A DNA stretch of 64,000 nucleotides from Prochlorococcus sp. AG-402-L09 (GCA_003216715.1 QCIK01000002.1:62001-126000); one strand, 5' to 3'; positions 37,319 to 46,162 are shown, counted from the stretch's first letter. Translations and numbers: made by a program. The notes: generated from the sequence alone by a model not told the origin.

Positions 37319-39226
37319 TTAAGACGATTTGCCAAGTGCTATCTCTGCAAACGATAGAATCTTTTTAGCGAAGACCTCTTGATGTTTGCTTAATTTCTGT
37401 GAGTGTTTTGATAATCCTGAACTGATAAATTGACCTTCCTCATTTGTGATTAAAATACCCATATTTTTTGTTAATTCACATTTATATCGTTTATTATGTA
37501 TTTTTAAATCGATAGCTGAAGTATAGTTTTTAATGTCTATTAAATTTAATTGTATTTTTTCTTTTCCTTTCCATTGGTTTATTTCAATATAAAATGCAAT
37601 ATCTATTAAATCATTATATTTAAGTTGTTTGGTAGTATTCCATTTGATTGCTTCTATCGTTCCACTTCCATCATTTAAAGTCATTTTAAGATGGTTAGTC
37701 CTAAGTTTAAATATATCTATCACTTTGCATTTTCTTGTCCAAAATATTGGAGCTTTGTTCATAATGCCAAAAGGTCCCATTAACATAAGTTGTCTATAAA
37801 AATCGAGATTAATATCGCCAAATTTTAAGTACGCCTCAGGTTTAATACATTTATCTAAATCACAATTCTTAAATTCTCTAATAGCTATGTTATTAATCCT
37901 GACTTTAAGTTTAGCTATATTCTCTTCTTTAATAGTGAATCCCGCAGCCGCCGCATGTCCGCCATGAGCTATAAGAAGATCGTTACATTCAACAAGTACC
38001 TGATTGACCTTTAGAAGGTTATTTGATCTTATTGAACCTCTAAACAATCCATCATTTCCTAATGAAATTATTGCGGTAGGTAAATTAAACTTTTCAACCA
38101 TCCTTGCAGCCACGATTCCAATTACTCCAATATGCCATTGGCTGTTAGTGAGAACTAGAAACTTTCTACCATTGCTAAATTCGCTTTGAGCTATTGCCAA
38201 TGCTTCATTTTCTATAAGTGTGGTTACTCTTTTTCTTTCTTTATTTAAAGCAAAACATTCCTTTATATGTTTATTTATAGATTCTTCTGATTTATTTAAT
38301 AGAAGAGCAATTATTAGTTTTGGGTCTCCTATTCTACCTACAGCATTTATTAATGGTGCAATTTTAAAAGCTATATCTTCAGGCGTAATTTCAATTCCGT
38401 CAATTGATAGCTTTTTAATTATAGATTTGATTCCAATATTATTAGTAGTTCTTATTTCTGGTAAGCACTCTTTCAGCAATTTTCTATTAGCTCCCTTAAG
38501 AGGAGCCATGTCCGCTATAGTGCCAAGGCAAAATAATACATTTGCAGATGATTCCTTTATATCAAAATCAAATTTTTGACAGATGTTCATAGCTAAAATA
38601 TATGCAATACCAACTCCTGCTAAGTATTTATAAGGAGAATTAATAGGAGCTTGCTCGGGATGAATTATAGCAAATACTTCTATCTTATTATTTGGTATTT
38701 TATGATGATCTGTAATTATTAAATCAATTCCAAATTCATTAGATCTGTTAATTGCATTTAATGCTGAAATTCCATTGTCAACAGTGATTATTAACTTTAT
38801 TTCTTTACTATGAATTTCATTAATCATTTTTGTATTTAATCCGTATCCGTCATCCTGTCTTGATGGAATATATGCGATCGGATTCCCACCTAGCATAGAT
38901 AATAGTTCAACTAAAAGTACTGTGCTCGTTATCCCATCAGCATCATAATCACCACATATAGCAATTTTTTCGTGTTTTTTACAGGCATCTATTATTCTCT
39001 CAGTGGCTTTACATAATTCATTGAAATGATCCTCTGGTTGCGGAAGATCTGATGGGGCTAAGTATCCTTCCAATTCATTTTTTAAATCAAGCCCTCTTCT
39101 TGATAAGACTTTCTGTAAAGTAAAGTTAATTTTGCAATTTTCTATTTCTTTATGATTTATAGGCTTTGGTAATATCCATTTTTTAATTTGGTTATTATCT
39201 GTTGTCAAAAGCTTACCAAGATTCAA
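37319..39226 (-). CDS. recJ: Single-stranded-DNA exonuclease RecJ
   Basis: A 635-residue DHH-family nuclease acting 5' to 3' on single-stranded DNA in recombination and mismatch repair. Metal-binding motifs: CGDYDADGITST (91-102), ITVDNGIS with Asp150, ITDHHKIP with DHH at 173-175, HPEQA, and the DHHA1 motif GGHAAAAGF. A C-terminal OB-like domain (KMTLNDGSGTIEAIKW) binds DNA. Length is a bit above the usual 570. It is convergent with psb30 and divergent from the HAD gene. Confidence 0.93.
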   Translation of the reverse strand: MNLGKLLTTDNNQIKKWILPKPINHKEIENCKINFTLQKVLSRRGLDLKNELEGYLAPSDLPQPEDHFNELCKATERIIDACKKHEKIAICGDYDADGITSTVLLVELLSMLGGNPIAYIPSRQDDGYGLNTKMINEIHSKEIKLIITVDNGISALNAINRSNEFGIDLIITDHHKIPNNKIEVFAIIHPEQAPINSPYKYLAGVGIAYILAMNICQKFDFDIKESSANVLFCLGTIADMAPLKGANRKLLKECLPEIRTTNNIGIKSIIKKLSIDGIEITPEDIAFKIAPLINAVGRIGDPKLIIALLLNKSEESINKHIKECFALNKERKRVTTLIENEALAIAQSEFSNGRKFLVLTNSQWHIGVIGIVAARMVEKFNLPTAIISLGNDGLFRGSIRSNNLLKVNQVLVECNDLLIAHGGHAAAAGFTIKEENIAKLKVRINNIAIREFKNCDLDKCIKPEAYLKFGDINLDFYRQLMLMGPFGIMNKAPIFWTRKCKVIDIFKLRTNHLKMTLNDGSGTIEAIKWNTTKQLKYNDLIDIAFYIEINQWKGKEKIQLNLIDIKNYTSAIDLKIHNKRYKCELTKNMGILITNEEGQFISSGLSKHSQKLSKHQEVFAKKILSFAEIALGKSS

Positions 39227-39268
39227 TAGCTAGTATTCATAATTATATTTGTTTAATGCTTAAATTAC

Positions 39269-40015
39269 ATGAATAAGTTAGAAGCTGTATTTTGGGATGT
39301 AGATGGAACTATAGCTGACACAGAATTGTGTGGTCATAGAGTCGCTTTTAATTTAGCTTTTAAGGATTTTGACTTAGACTGGTATTGGGATGAGATCAAG
39401 TATTTGGAACTACTAAAAATAGCAGGTGGTCTAAACCGTATAATCCATTATCGAAACGAATCAAATAGTGAGTTAACTGAAGACGAATGTTCCAATATCC
39501 AATCGAGAAAGCGTATACATTACAAAAAATTGGTTGAATCTGGAACAATTAAAGTTCGAGATGGAGTTATGAGGCTTATTGATGAACTTTCTAGTTTTGA
39601 TATTGAACAATTTATTGTTACAACCAGCGGGAGAGGTTCTTTAGAACCATTTCTTAATACCACTCTCAGTTCACGGTTACATTCTTTTTCAGAAATAATT
39701 ACGAATGAAGATGTAAAAAAACACAAGCCATTCCCGGATGCCTATAACTTAGCAATTGAATTAAGTAAAAAATCGCATTTTAATTGCCTAGCTATTGAAG
39801 ACTCTATGATTGGTGTTGAAGCAGCTAAGTCTGCAAATCTTAATTGTCTTTTGACATTACCTCCGTGGTCATCGTCTATTCAAAATATTTCTAAAAAAGC
39901 AAACGCTTGTGTTAATAGTCTTGGCAATAGTATTAATCCTTCTAAAGTAATTTATGGTAAGAAATTAACTAGCAATATGGTTGACTTATCATATTTAACC
40001 CAAATTATTAATTAA
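39269..40015 (+). CDS. HAD-type phosphatase, CbbY-like
   Basis: A 248-residue haloacid-dehalogenase-like hydrolase. Motif I is FWDVDGTIADTE with nucleophile Asp10 and Asp12; motif II is FIVTTSGRGS; motif III lysine is in DVKKHKPFPDAY; motif IV is AIEDSMIGVEAA. The cap domain starts with GHRVAFNLAFKDF as in CbbY, a xylulose bisphosphate phosphatase in other organisms. Substrate here is inferred only from family resemblance. It is followed 3 bases later by the Ycf20-like gene. Confidence 0.85.
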   Translation: MNKLEAVFWDVDGTIADTELCGHRVAFNLAFKDFDLDWYWDEIKYLELLKIAGGLNRIIHYRNESNSELTEDECSNIQSRKRIHYKKLVESGTIKVRDGVMRLIDELSSFDIEQFIVTTSGRGSLEPFLNTTLSSRLHSFSEIITNEDVKKHKPFPDAYNLAIELSKKSHFNCLAIEDSMIGVEAAKSANLNCLLTLPPWSSSIQNISKKANACVNSLGNSINPSKVIYGKKLTSNMVDLSYLTQIIN

Positions 40016-40018
40016 TAT

Positions 40019-40348
40019 ATGCAGAAAACCAAATTTAGAAATCTTTTAGATTCATTTTTTAGACTTATTAATCCAATTGTTGCAGATTCATGGACCAAAA
40101 GAAGTTTACTTTTAATATCCTTACTCATTGGATTTTATTTTACCAACAGTCTAATTTCATTTTTGTTAGATAGATCTGTTAATACAATAATTCTGGCAAT
40201 AATTTTGATAATAATTATGGAATTAGCAATTAGATCAACACTGTTTTCAAAATATTCTAAATTATCATTAATTATACTTTCTATAAATAATTTCAGAATT
40301 GGTGCTACCTATGCCCTAATCCTTGAAGCATTTAAACTTGGATCTTGA
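40019..40348 (+). CDS. ycf20: Ycf20-like (DUF565) membrane protein
   Basis: A 109-residue protein with three predicted spans. WTKRSLLLISLLIGFYFTNS and the later MELAIRSTLFSKYSKLSL match the DUF565/Ycf20 pattern (a W-RxSLLLISLLxGF start and an acidic E in the later span). Plant Ycf20 homologues affect non-photochemical quenching. It follows the HAD gene by 3 bases and converges on rpmF. Confidence 0.65.
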   Translation: MQKTKFRNLLDSFFRLINPIVADSWTKRSLLLISLLIGFYFTNSLISFLLDRSVNTIILAIILIIIMELAIRSTLFSKYSKLSLIILSINNFRIGATYALILEAFKLGS

Positions 40349-40354
40349 GTAGCC

Positions 40355-40534
40355 TTAATCTGAGTCTTCTTCTGAAGTCTCATTCATGGGATATACAAAT
40401 CCCTGAGCTCTTCCGGTGAGAACTGATTTCCCAATTGATAATGCTTTCTCTGCTGCGATAGCCGCCTTACCTTTCCAAGTTGCATGTCTTTGATTTCGCT
40501 TCCCTTTAGAAGTTTTTTTCTTTGGTACTGCCAT
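40355..40534 (-). CDS. rpmF: Ribosomal protein L32
   Basis: A 59-residue basic protein starting [20 protein letters not shown], which is the L32 signature, then [16 protein letters not shown] and an acidic tail NETSEEDSD. It is a large subunit protein of the bacterial ribosome. It stops 7 bases from the convergent Ycf20-like gene. The zinc-binding cysteines of some L32 proteins are absent, as in most cyanobacteria with this form. Confidence 0.95.
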   Translation of the reverse strand: MAVPKKKTSKGKRNQRHATWKGKAAIAAEKALSIGKSVLTGRAQGFVYPMNETSEEDSD

Positions 40535-40706
40535 TTTTTCTCGACAATCGCTGATTTTTTATTTTATAACGCCATAGTCCAATTTATCAAAAATATTCCT
40601 TGGAAAGCTAATTTCTTGTCTCTTTTTCTATATAAACTCAAGTTAGTTAACATTTTGACTATAGTTTATTTATAAATACTTTTGAATTAGTTGAATTAAT
40701 TATCAA

Positions 40707-42434
40707 ATGAGTAAAAGTTATAGTCAATTGTTAAAGGATATTGAAAGTGGCGAAATAATTTCTATTATTTTAATTCCAAATAGAAGAGAGGTCCTTGTTG
40801 AATTTATTAATGGTGAAAAAAAATTAATTCCAATATTTTTTAATGATCAAAAAATACTCCGATTATCGGAATCATACAATATCCCTCTTACAGTAAGAGA
40901 TATCCGCTCAGAACAACGTTTAGCTAGTTTTATTACAGGACTTGGGCTTACCGTAATATTTGTTATAACTCTTTCATTTTTAATCAGAAGATCATCCAAG
41001 TTATTAAATAACATGCAGAGTTTTTCTCGCCGCTCCTCTCAGGTAAATGAAGAAGATATTGGTAAAATAACTTTTGATGATGTAGCAGGTTTAAATGAAG
41101 AATCTGATGAGTTAAGAGAAATAGTTACCTTTTTAAAGAATCCACAGATACTTATTGATCTTGGGGCGAAAACCCCAAAAGGTGTTTTATTGGTTGGCCC
41201 GCCTGGTACTGGTAAAACCCTATTAGCTCGTGCAATTGCTGGTGAAGCAAATGTCCCTTTCTTTTCTATATCAGCTTCAGAATTTGTTGAGATGTTTGTT
41301 GGTGTTGGAGCTGGCCGAGTTCGAGATCTATTTAAAAGTGCAAAATTAAAATCTCCCTGCATTGTCTTCATTGACGAAATTGATTCTATTGGCCGTCAAC
41401 GAGGAGCTGGAATTGGAGGAGGGAATGATGAAAGAGAGCAAACATTAAACCAACTTCTTACTGAAATGGATGGATTCGCATCAAACAATGGAGTTATTGT
41501 CATTGCAGCTACAAATAGGCCAGATGTATTAGACAGAGCACTAACTAGACCTGGAAGATTTGATCGTCAAATTGAAATATCTCTTCCAGATCGAAAAGCG
41601 AGATTTAAAATTCTATCTGTACATGCCAGAACAAAACCATTATCCGATTCTGTAAATCTTAGGGTATGGGCTTCTAAGACTCCTGGCTTTTCAGGAGCTG
41701 ATCTACAAAATCTTCTAAATGAGGCAGCAATTCATGCTGCAAGAAATAACCAATCAACTATAAGTGACATTGAACTTGATAAAGCTCTTGAAAAGGCTCG
41801 CTTTGGCTTACTTTCTAAACCACTTTCAGATATCACAAAGAAAAGACAAATTGCGTATCAGATTATTGGTAAAACATTAGTCTCTTTATTATTACCTACT
41901 ACAGATAAGTTAGAGAAAATTTCACTATTTAAATCTCTTGGAGAAATATCTGGAATGACATATTTCACACCTGATGATGAGACGATAGATAGTGGTCTTA
42001 TTACTAGGAATTATATTTATAATAAGATTGTTATTTTACTTGGTTCTAGAGCAGCCGAAATAATCATTTTTGGATCTAAAGAAGTTACTCAGGGATCACA
42101 AAGGGATTTTCAAGATGTTTATTTTTGGGCTAATCAAATGGTTACTAAATTTGGTTTCTCAGAACTAGGCCCTATTGCATATGAATCAGAAAACGATTCA
42201 ATTTTTTTAGGTAGGGATCTTATGCAAAGAACAAAAGAATATTCTCAGAAGACCAGTAAAGAAATTGATAAGCAAATAATAGCAATTGCAAACAAAGCTA
42301 TTAATCACGCAATTAAACTTCTTTCAGATAAAGTTCAACTAATGGATATGCTAGCTGATGAATTAATTGATAATGAAACTCTTGATGCTGAATACGTTAT
42401 TAATACACTGAAATCTTATATTGATACAGACTAA
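40707..42434 (+). CDS. FtsH-family AAA+ protein lacking the HEAGH protease motif
   Basis: A 575-residue protein with the FtsH plan. Residues 1-75 are a short soluble stretch, a single span lies at about 75-93, and the AAA domain has Walker A GPPGTGKT (164-171), pore loop MFVGVGA, Walker B IVFIDEID (219-226), and the arginine finger region TRPGRFDRQ. Where active FtsH has AYHEAGHALV, this protein reads [10 protein letters not shown] (383-392), so all zinc-binding and catalytic residues of HExxH are lost, while the later Asp467 (SQRDFQ) is kept. An ATP-driven unfoldase or partner of active FtsH, like plant FtsHi, is likely. Frame is intact. Confidence 0.85.
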   Translation: MSKSYSQLLKDIESGEIISIILIPNRREVLVEFINGEKKLIPIFFNDQKILRLSESYNIPLTVRDIRSEQRLASFITGLGLTVIFVITLSFLIRRSSKLLNNMQSFSRRSSQVNEEDIGKITFDDVAGLNEESDELREIVTFLKNPQILIDLGAKTPKGVLLVGPPGTGKTLLARAIAGEANVPFFSISASEFVEMFVGVGAGRVRDLFKSAKLKSPCIVFIDEIDSIGRQRGAGIGGGNDEREQTLNQLLTEMDGFASNNGVIVIAATNRPDVLDRALTRPGRFDRQIEISLPDRKARFKILSVHARTKPLSDSVNLRVWASKTPGFSGADLQNLLNEAAIHAARNNQSTISDIELDKALEKARFGLLSKPLSDITKKRQIAYQIIGKTLVSLLLPTTDKLEKISLFKSLGEISGMTYFTPDDETIDSGLITRNYIYNKIVILLGSRAAEIIIFGSKEVTQGSQRDFQDVYFWANQMVTKFGFSELGPIAYESENDSIFLGRDLMQRTKEYSQKTSKEIDKQIIAIANKAINHAIKLLSDKVQLMDMLADELIDNETLDAEYVINTLKSYIDTD

Positions 42435-42454
42435 ATTAATGAATTTTTCGTGGA

Positions 42455-43051
42455 TTAGAGTGCTGAAAAATATTCCTTGCTTCCTTTTGGGTCTTCCTTC
42501 ATAGTCTTATCACCAGGAGTCCAACCAGCAGGACATACCTCATCTGGGTGAGATTCAACATACTGGTATGCTTGTAAAATTCTTAATGTTTCATCTATAT
42601 TGCGACCAACAGGAGCTTTATTGATTGTTGAATGCATAATGACTCCACTAGGGTTAATTATAAATAAGCCTCTATCGGCTTCTCCATCTTCGTTTAAAAC
42701 ATTATAAGCCTGACAAATTTCACGCTTAAGGTCAGAGACAAGAGGATAGTTGATATCACCTATTCCTCCTTCATTTCTTGGTGTTTGAATCCAAGCTAAA
42801 TGTGTAAATTTGCTGTCGACAGATACTCCTAAAACTTCTGTGTTTTTGCTATTGAAATCGCCATATCTATCACTAAAGGCTGTGATTTCGGTAGGACAAA
42901 CAAATGTAAAATCTAATGGATAGAAAAATAAAACAACGTACTTGCCTCTGTATTGAGAAAGAGTGATGTCCTTAAACTCTTGATCAACGACTGCAGTAGC
43001 AGCAAAGTCAGGTGCTTGCATTCCGACCCTTAGGCACTCATTTGTCGTCAT
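42455..43051 (-). CDS. 2-Cys peroxiredoxin
   Basis: A 198-residue thiol peroxidase that reduces hydrogen peroxide and organic peroxides with thioredoxin. The peroxidatic Cys52 is in FVCPTE and the resolving Cys173 in EVCPAGW, both with typical flanks; the C-terminal YF motif is also present (EYFSAL), which marks the sensitive type that can be overoxidised. Located in the cytoplasm. Convergent with the FtsH-like gene and divergent from the Asn/Ser-rich gene. Confidence 0.95.
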   Translation of the reverse strand: MTTNECLRVGMQAPDFAATAVVDQEFKDITLSQYRGKYVVLFFYPLDFTFVCPTEITAFSDRYGDFNSKNTEVLGVSVDSKFTHLAWIQTPRNEGGIGDINYPLVSDLKREICQAYNVLNEDGEADRGLFIINPSGVIMHSTINKAPVGRNIDETLRILQAYQYVESHPDEVCPAGWTPGDKTMKEDPKGSKEYFSAL

Positions 43052-43174
43052 GAAATTTGATGCGTATTTAGATTGGTATGGAGAGTAGAGAACTTACCCA
43101 TTTCCTTGTTATAATTTATCATGTAATCCACAATGAAAGTTAATCTTTTTTCTAAACGACCATAAATTATAAAA

Positions 43175-43585
43175 ATGAATGATCTAAGAAGTTGGGATTC
43201 AACCCTTGTTAAAAAATATAGTTCTTCAAATCACTTTAAGTTATTAAATCAGTTGAGAAATGAAGTTAAAAAGTATCCATTGAATAATAAGAAGAACATA
43301 AGATCAATTGATAATAAGGATTTTAATCAGGATAGTAGAATCAAGACAACAAACAATTACTCAAATAAACTATCATCATCTAATAATTCTAATTATAAAA
43401 ACGATAACAACGATACTATTTCAACTGTAAGTTTTAACAATTCAAAGAATTTTTCAATATACAATAATAATAATGATTCTACCAGCCTAAAGAATGAGAA
43501 ATCCTTGGTTGATCAAACATTATCCAGCTTTGATTCATTAGCACCAACTTTCAAAGAGCGACTTAATCACGTAGATTTAAAATAG
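43175..43585 (+). CDS. Asn/Ser-rich protein with conserved-looking ends
   Basis: A 136-residue protein. The first 35 residues (LRSWDSTLVKKYSSSNHFKLLNQLRNE...) look folded and charged; the last part (SFDSLAPTFKERLNHVDL) also does; the middle 70 residues are almost only Asn, Ser, Lys, Asp and Ile and probably disordered. Known relatives I cannot name. The ends may bind a partner while the middle is a spacer. The low complexity suits AT-driven expansion. Confidence 0.65.
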   Translation: MNDLRSWDSTLVKKYSSSNHFKLLNQLRNEVKKYPLNNKKNIRSIDNKDFNQDSRIKTTNNYSNKLSSSNNSNYKNDNNDTISTVSFNNSKNFSIYNNNNDSTSLKNEKSLVDQTLSSFDSLAPTFKERLNHVDLK

Positions 43586-43730
43586 TATATTAATTAGAAA
43601 TATTTCATAAAAATATAACAAAAATAACTAATAATGTTCTTGAGATTTATTGCATAGTATCAAGTTAAATAATAGAAAAATAAATTTTAGGATGACCTTT
43701 CCAGATATCGTTTACATCAAAGGATACAAA

Positions 43731-43804
43731 TGTCAGTGGAGAGACTTGAACTCTCGACCTCAGCGTTATGAATGCTGTGCTCTAACCGGCTGAGCTACAC
43801 TGAC
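43731..43804 (-). tRNA. tRNA-Met (CAU), elongator type
   Basis: A complete 74-base cloverleaf on the minus strand. Acceptor GTCAGTG pairs with CACTGAC, discriminator A; the D arm is GCTC-AGCCGGTTA-GAGC; the anticodon arm is CAGCA-TTCATAA-CGCTG with anticodon CAT and an A31-C39 mismatch at the stem base; the T arm is GAGAG-TTCAAGT-CTCTC. T8 and A14 are in the expected places. CCA is not encoded. The G1-C72 pair rules out an initiator-type tRNA; the D arm and variable loop look like elongator Met. A tRNA-Ile2, whose C34 is modified, is the alternative. Confidence 0.88.
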
Positions 43805-43805
43805 A

Positions 43806-44262
43806 TAATGAAACCTAGTTAAAAAATAGATTTTCACAGGTTTTTTTGAAGAGAATACGTCTTTAAAAAAGCTGAGTAATCTATTGTAAAAAGGTATACA
43901 CTATTATAATAATTCAGGATGGTCTACTACGGAAGAAATCTTTAGATATGAATTTTTTATTGGTTTGAACGTCCAAAACCAAAGTCCCTTTAGATTTTTT
44001 GATTTAATATTGAATTGATTGCAACTAAACTACTGAGATACATAGGTATAAAAACATTCCCATCTATAGGATTATTTGTAAATGTCAAATTCTATATTAA
44101 AAAAAACTTGATTTGACAAAGAATTTAACTAATTTCTATTCATAAGATAAACAAATCATTAACTGAATTATCATCAATGTAAAGGAAAGAAGAAGAGAAT
44201 ATTAAAGAATTGAAGATTCATATAATGCCATAGTAAATATAAAGAATGAATCGTATTAAGTT
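43806..44262. other. AT-rich noncoding stretch downstream of the tRNA gene
   Basis: About 455 bases without a coding frame that I can support. It is very AT-rich, has poly-A runs, and no clear hairpin with a T-run. It marks the left side of the small-protein island; whether it holds an old insertion point next to the tRNA is not shown by any direct repeat I can see. Confidence 0.6.
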
Positions 44263-44439
44263 ATGAGTGCTGACTATCTACAGGCATACCAATCATTTTT
44301 CGATTACTCTGATAAAATATCATCTACTAAAATTTCAAAAATTTCATACCTTTTGAAATTAAAAGCACAGAGTAATTCAATATCTGATTTAGATAAAAAG
44401 CATAAAGCATGGGGACAGAATCAAGTTATCTTTAAATAA
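44263..44439 (+). CDS. Small hypothetical protein, 58 residues
   Basis: An ORF starting MSADYLQAYQSFFDYSDKIS with SKISYLLKLKAQSNSISDLD and HKAWGQNQVIFK at the end. No membrane segment. The mixed polar, aromatic residue content is unlike random AT-rich translation. It stands alone in the island, with a structured element 143 bases downstream. No family recognised. Confidence 0.45.
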   Translation: MSADYLQAYQSFFDYSDKISSTKISKISYLLKLKAQSNSISDLDKKHKAWGQNQVIFK

Positions 44440-44581
44440 ATTTATTTTATATTTGTATTTGTATTTGTATAAATAATTATATGAATTAATTATTTTTTTA
44501 CTAGTAGTATTTTATTTTAATTTATTATTTTAGCTTAAAATGTTATACTTGCCGTTTTGAATAATTATTGCTATTAATTTA

Positions 44582-44637
44582 TTGAGGGTGATTGGAACAT
44601 ATTGAAGCTACCCAACATTAAGCTTCGTCATCCTCAA
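44582..44637. other. Nested inverted-repeat element (structured RNA or two-way terminator)
   Basis: Outer arms TTGAGGGTGA (44582-44591) and TCATCCTCAA (44628-44637) can pair over 10 positions, one being G-T; inner arms GAAGCT (44604-44609) and AGCTTC (44621-44626) pair perfectly around an 11-base loop. A 12-base bulge lies on the left side and 1 base on the right. It ends 4 bases before the stop of the convergent oxidase-like gene. No long T-run follows on the plus strand, but AATTTTTAAG follows. Confidence 0.5.
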
Positions 44638-44641
44638 ATTT

Positions 44642-45190
44642 TTAAGGGTTAATACGTTCCTCTATCCATTCACCTCTTTTGATCCATCGCCTTCTTGTAT
44701 GAATTGGTTTCTTAAGAATCAATTGATCAACATGAGTTATGTTAACGGTTAGTAAAATAAAATTTTTGTTTAATTTTAAATCTTGCTTAGATTCAAAATC
44801 ATACTTTCTATCCATAAAATGATGATCACGAGGATTTGGCCAACTCCACATTAATTTAGAATTTTTATTTAGTTTTTCCCAATGACTAAGATTTTTATTC
44901 CCCAAACAAATTCGAGATATTCCTCTAAGTCTAAACTGACATTTTGATCTTGAAAATAACCAACATATTTCCACGTTATTATTTAATTCTAATTCATGAT
45001 ATTTTTCACTTCTTTTATCAGTAAATATTTCCATATCATAGGAATCACTCCATCCTCTAAAAACAACAGTTCTAACTCTAGGAGTATTATCACTAGCTAT
45101 TGTGGCTAATTGAACCCATCTTGATGAATTAATTTCGCCATCTTTTTCCTGAGCGGAACTAATATGGGAGAACCATGGAGGAGTAATAAT
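44642..45190 (-). CDS. PPOX-class FMN-binding (pyridoxamine oxidase-like) protein
   Basis: The frame reads as a flavin-binding split-barrel protein: RWVQLATIASDNTPRVRTVV and FRGWSDSYDMEIFTDKRSEK give the FMN-binding N-terminal half, VEICWLFSRSKCQFRLRG the middle and ending WIKRGEWIEERINP. Homologues start near a PPW-FSHISS-like N-terminus, and here this part is present but has no ATG, GTG or TTG; the first ATG (45034) would remove half the barrel. In-frame ATT codons at 45188-45190 or 45185-45187 are the likeliest start; the upstream in-frame stop is at 45209-45211. Substrate unknown. Confidence 0.65.
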   Translation of the reverse strand: MITPPWFSHISSAQEKDGEINSSRWVQLATIASDNTPRVRTVVFRGWSDSYDMEIFTDKRSEKYHELELNNNVEICWLFSRSKCQFRLRGISRICLGNKNLSHWEKLNKNSKLMWSWPNPRDHHFMDRKYDFESKQDLKLNKNFILLTVNITHVDQLILKKPIHTRRRWIKRGEWIEERINP

Positions 45191-45307
45191 GATATTTCTA
45201 ATATAGATCTAAGGATATATATATTATAATTAAATGTTTATTTCATGTTAATAAAGTAATAGTTTATGCTAATTATTAATTCAAATAAAATTAATAATAG
45301 TTAAAGA

Positions 45308-45448
45308 TTATTGTTCCTCCTCATCATTTCCAATTCTTATTTCTACCCCTACAAAAGTAGCAAATAAAACGATTAGTAATCCAATTATTAACTTTAAGAG
45401 GCCAAAATGAGCTTCTCGCTCCGGTGAGTAAATGAAATCTTGAATCAT
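45308..45448 (-). CDS. Small single-span membrane protein, 46 residues
   Basis: An ORF starting MIQDFIYSPEREAHFGLLKL with one span (about residues 17-35) and an acidic tail EIRIGNDEEEQ. The polar start with EREAHFG, one clean span and charged end are coherent. It lies 15 bases downstream of the next gene's stop, same strand, so both may be co-transcribed. No family recognised. Confidence 0.5.
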   Translation of the reverse strand: MIQDFIYSPEREAHFGLLKLIIGLLIVLFATFVGVEIRIGNDEEEQ

Positions 45449-45463
45449 TAGTTAATAATACAT

Positions 45464-45670
45464 CTATTTTTCTTCTTCCCAATCTTCTTCTGCCTTATCG
45501 AGAATATCTTCAACAGTATTATCAAAGGTTTCTGCTACTGAACGCAACATTTTAGAAATAGTTGAATCAGGACAAGCAAGATCTTTTTGGATGGTTTCTG
45601 CACAGTCTTTTATTTCTTCCCATGCGTCTACCAGCACTTGAGAATCTACCGGTTTCCAATCCTCTTTCAT
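45464..45670 (-). CDS. Small acidic helical protein, 68 residues
   Basis: A soluble, strongly acidic protein starting MKEDWKPVDSQVLVDAWEEI, with two predicted helices (DAWEEIKDCAETIQKD and ISKMLRSVAETFDNTVEDI) and an EEDWEEEK tail. Two tryptophans and two cysteines make a chance ORF unlikely. It precedes the 46-residue membrane protein gene on the same strand with 15 bases between. Function unknown. Confidence 0.55.
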   Translation of the reverse strand: MKEDWKPVDSQVLVDAWEEIKDCAETIQKDLACPDSTISKMLRSVAETFDNTVEDILDKAEEDWEEEK

Positions 45671-45765
45671 TGATAGTCACCCCAAAAAGGATAGTTAATT
45701 AAGATTTGATTACTTTTTTATTTTAGCTTTTTCCATGTTAGATACTGTCTTGGTTTCTTGATTTT

Positions 45766-45870
45766 ATGAAAGGCGCGACTACAAATGCTGATTTTCACGA
45801 CTATGACAATTACTCAAAAGTTATCAACAAACTTCGCGTAAGCAGAGGCATCGTTAAATATGACTACTGA
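45766..45870 (+). CDS. Micro-ORF, 34 residues, overlapping the next micro-gene
   Basis: An ORF starting MKGATTNADFHDYDNYSKVI and ending GIVKYDY, whose TGA overlaps the next ATG by 11 bases. Composition is less AT-driven than its surroundings. It has no counterpart before the second copy of the micro-cassette, so it may be an upstream frame or a separate peptide. Low confidence. Confidence 0.3.
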   Translation: MKGATTNADFHDYDNYSKVINKLRVSRGIVKYDY

Positions 45871-45934
45871 AATACAACAAGTATTAGATCAAGTCGAGGC
45901 AAACCTCTCAAGAAGGGAAAACGAAAAAGTTTAG
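45860..45934 (+). CDS. Micro-protein, copy 1 of the LSR-type pair, 24 residues
   Basis: An ORF of 24 residues with EIQQVLDQVEANLSR as its core, an amphipathic helix. The gene at 46404-46559 contains a matching ELQQVLAQIEATLSR core: 15 of 23 aligned residues are identical, and 11 of those 15 use different codons. That excess of synonymous change shows that the peptide, not only the DNA, is kept. It is followed by a MLLPKP micro-gene in both copies. Confidence 0.6.
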   Translation: MTTEIQQVLDQVEANLSRRENEKV

Positions 45935-46047
45935 GAAAATTCTAAAAATACATAGTTTTTCTCATTTCAAGAAGTTTCAAACCTTTAATTCTTATTTACG
46001 AATTTTGAAAACCGCCTATAAATAAGTATAGAGATCATAATTCAATC

Positions 46048-46107
46048 ATGCTTTTGCCTAAGCCAGTTAGACCTGTTGATTCTGAAAAAAAAGGTAAAGA
46101 CAATTAA
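46048..46107 (+). CDS. Micro-protein MLLPKP, copy 1, 19 residues
   Basis: An ORF of 19 residues starting MLLPKPVRP and ending with a basic/acidic tail. A second gene (46637-46693) begins MLLPKPIRP; of nine aligned codons four differ synonymously, one gives Val to Ile and four are identical. A basic, proline-rich start of this length is unusual. A terminator follows 55 bases later. It lies 114 bases behind the LSR micro-gene. Confidence 0.6.
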   Translation: MLLPKPVRPVDSEKKGKDN

Positions 46108-46162
46108 TCCTTAATAACATCTAAGCATTTTAGTTAAAATTAATTATTCGTACAATTAACTA

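Noticed and set aside
40484-40675. Plus-strand frame of 63 codons overlapping rpmF
   Set aside because: rpmF on the minus strand is unmistakable; the plus frame is its antisense plus AT-rich spacer.
43731-43804. tRNA-Ile2 (CAU, later modified) instead of tRNA-Met
   Set aside because: The D arm and variable loop look more like elongator tRNA-Met; the question needs comparison with the other CAU tRNAs of the genome.
43731-43805. tRNA read from T at 43805 with a T discriminator
   Set aside because: Shifting by one base puts T8 and A14 in their standard places, gives G1-C72 and A73; the 43731-43804 boundaries are better.
45934-46050. CRISPR-like or short tandem repeats in the island
   Set aside because: The only repeats are the two peptide cassettes and ordinary AT-rich runs; there are no regularly spaced identical repeats with unique spacers.
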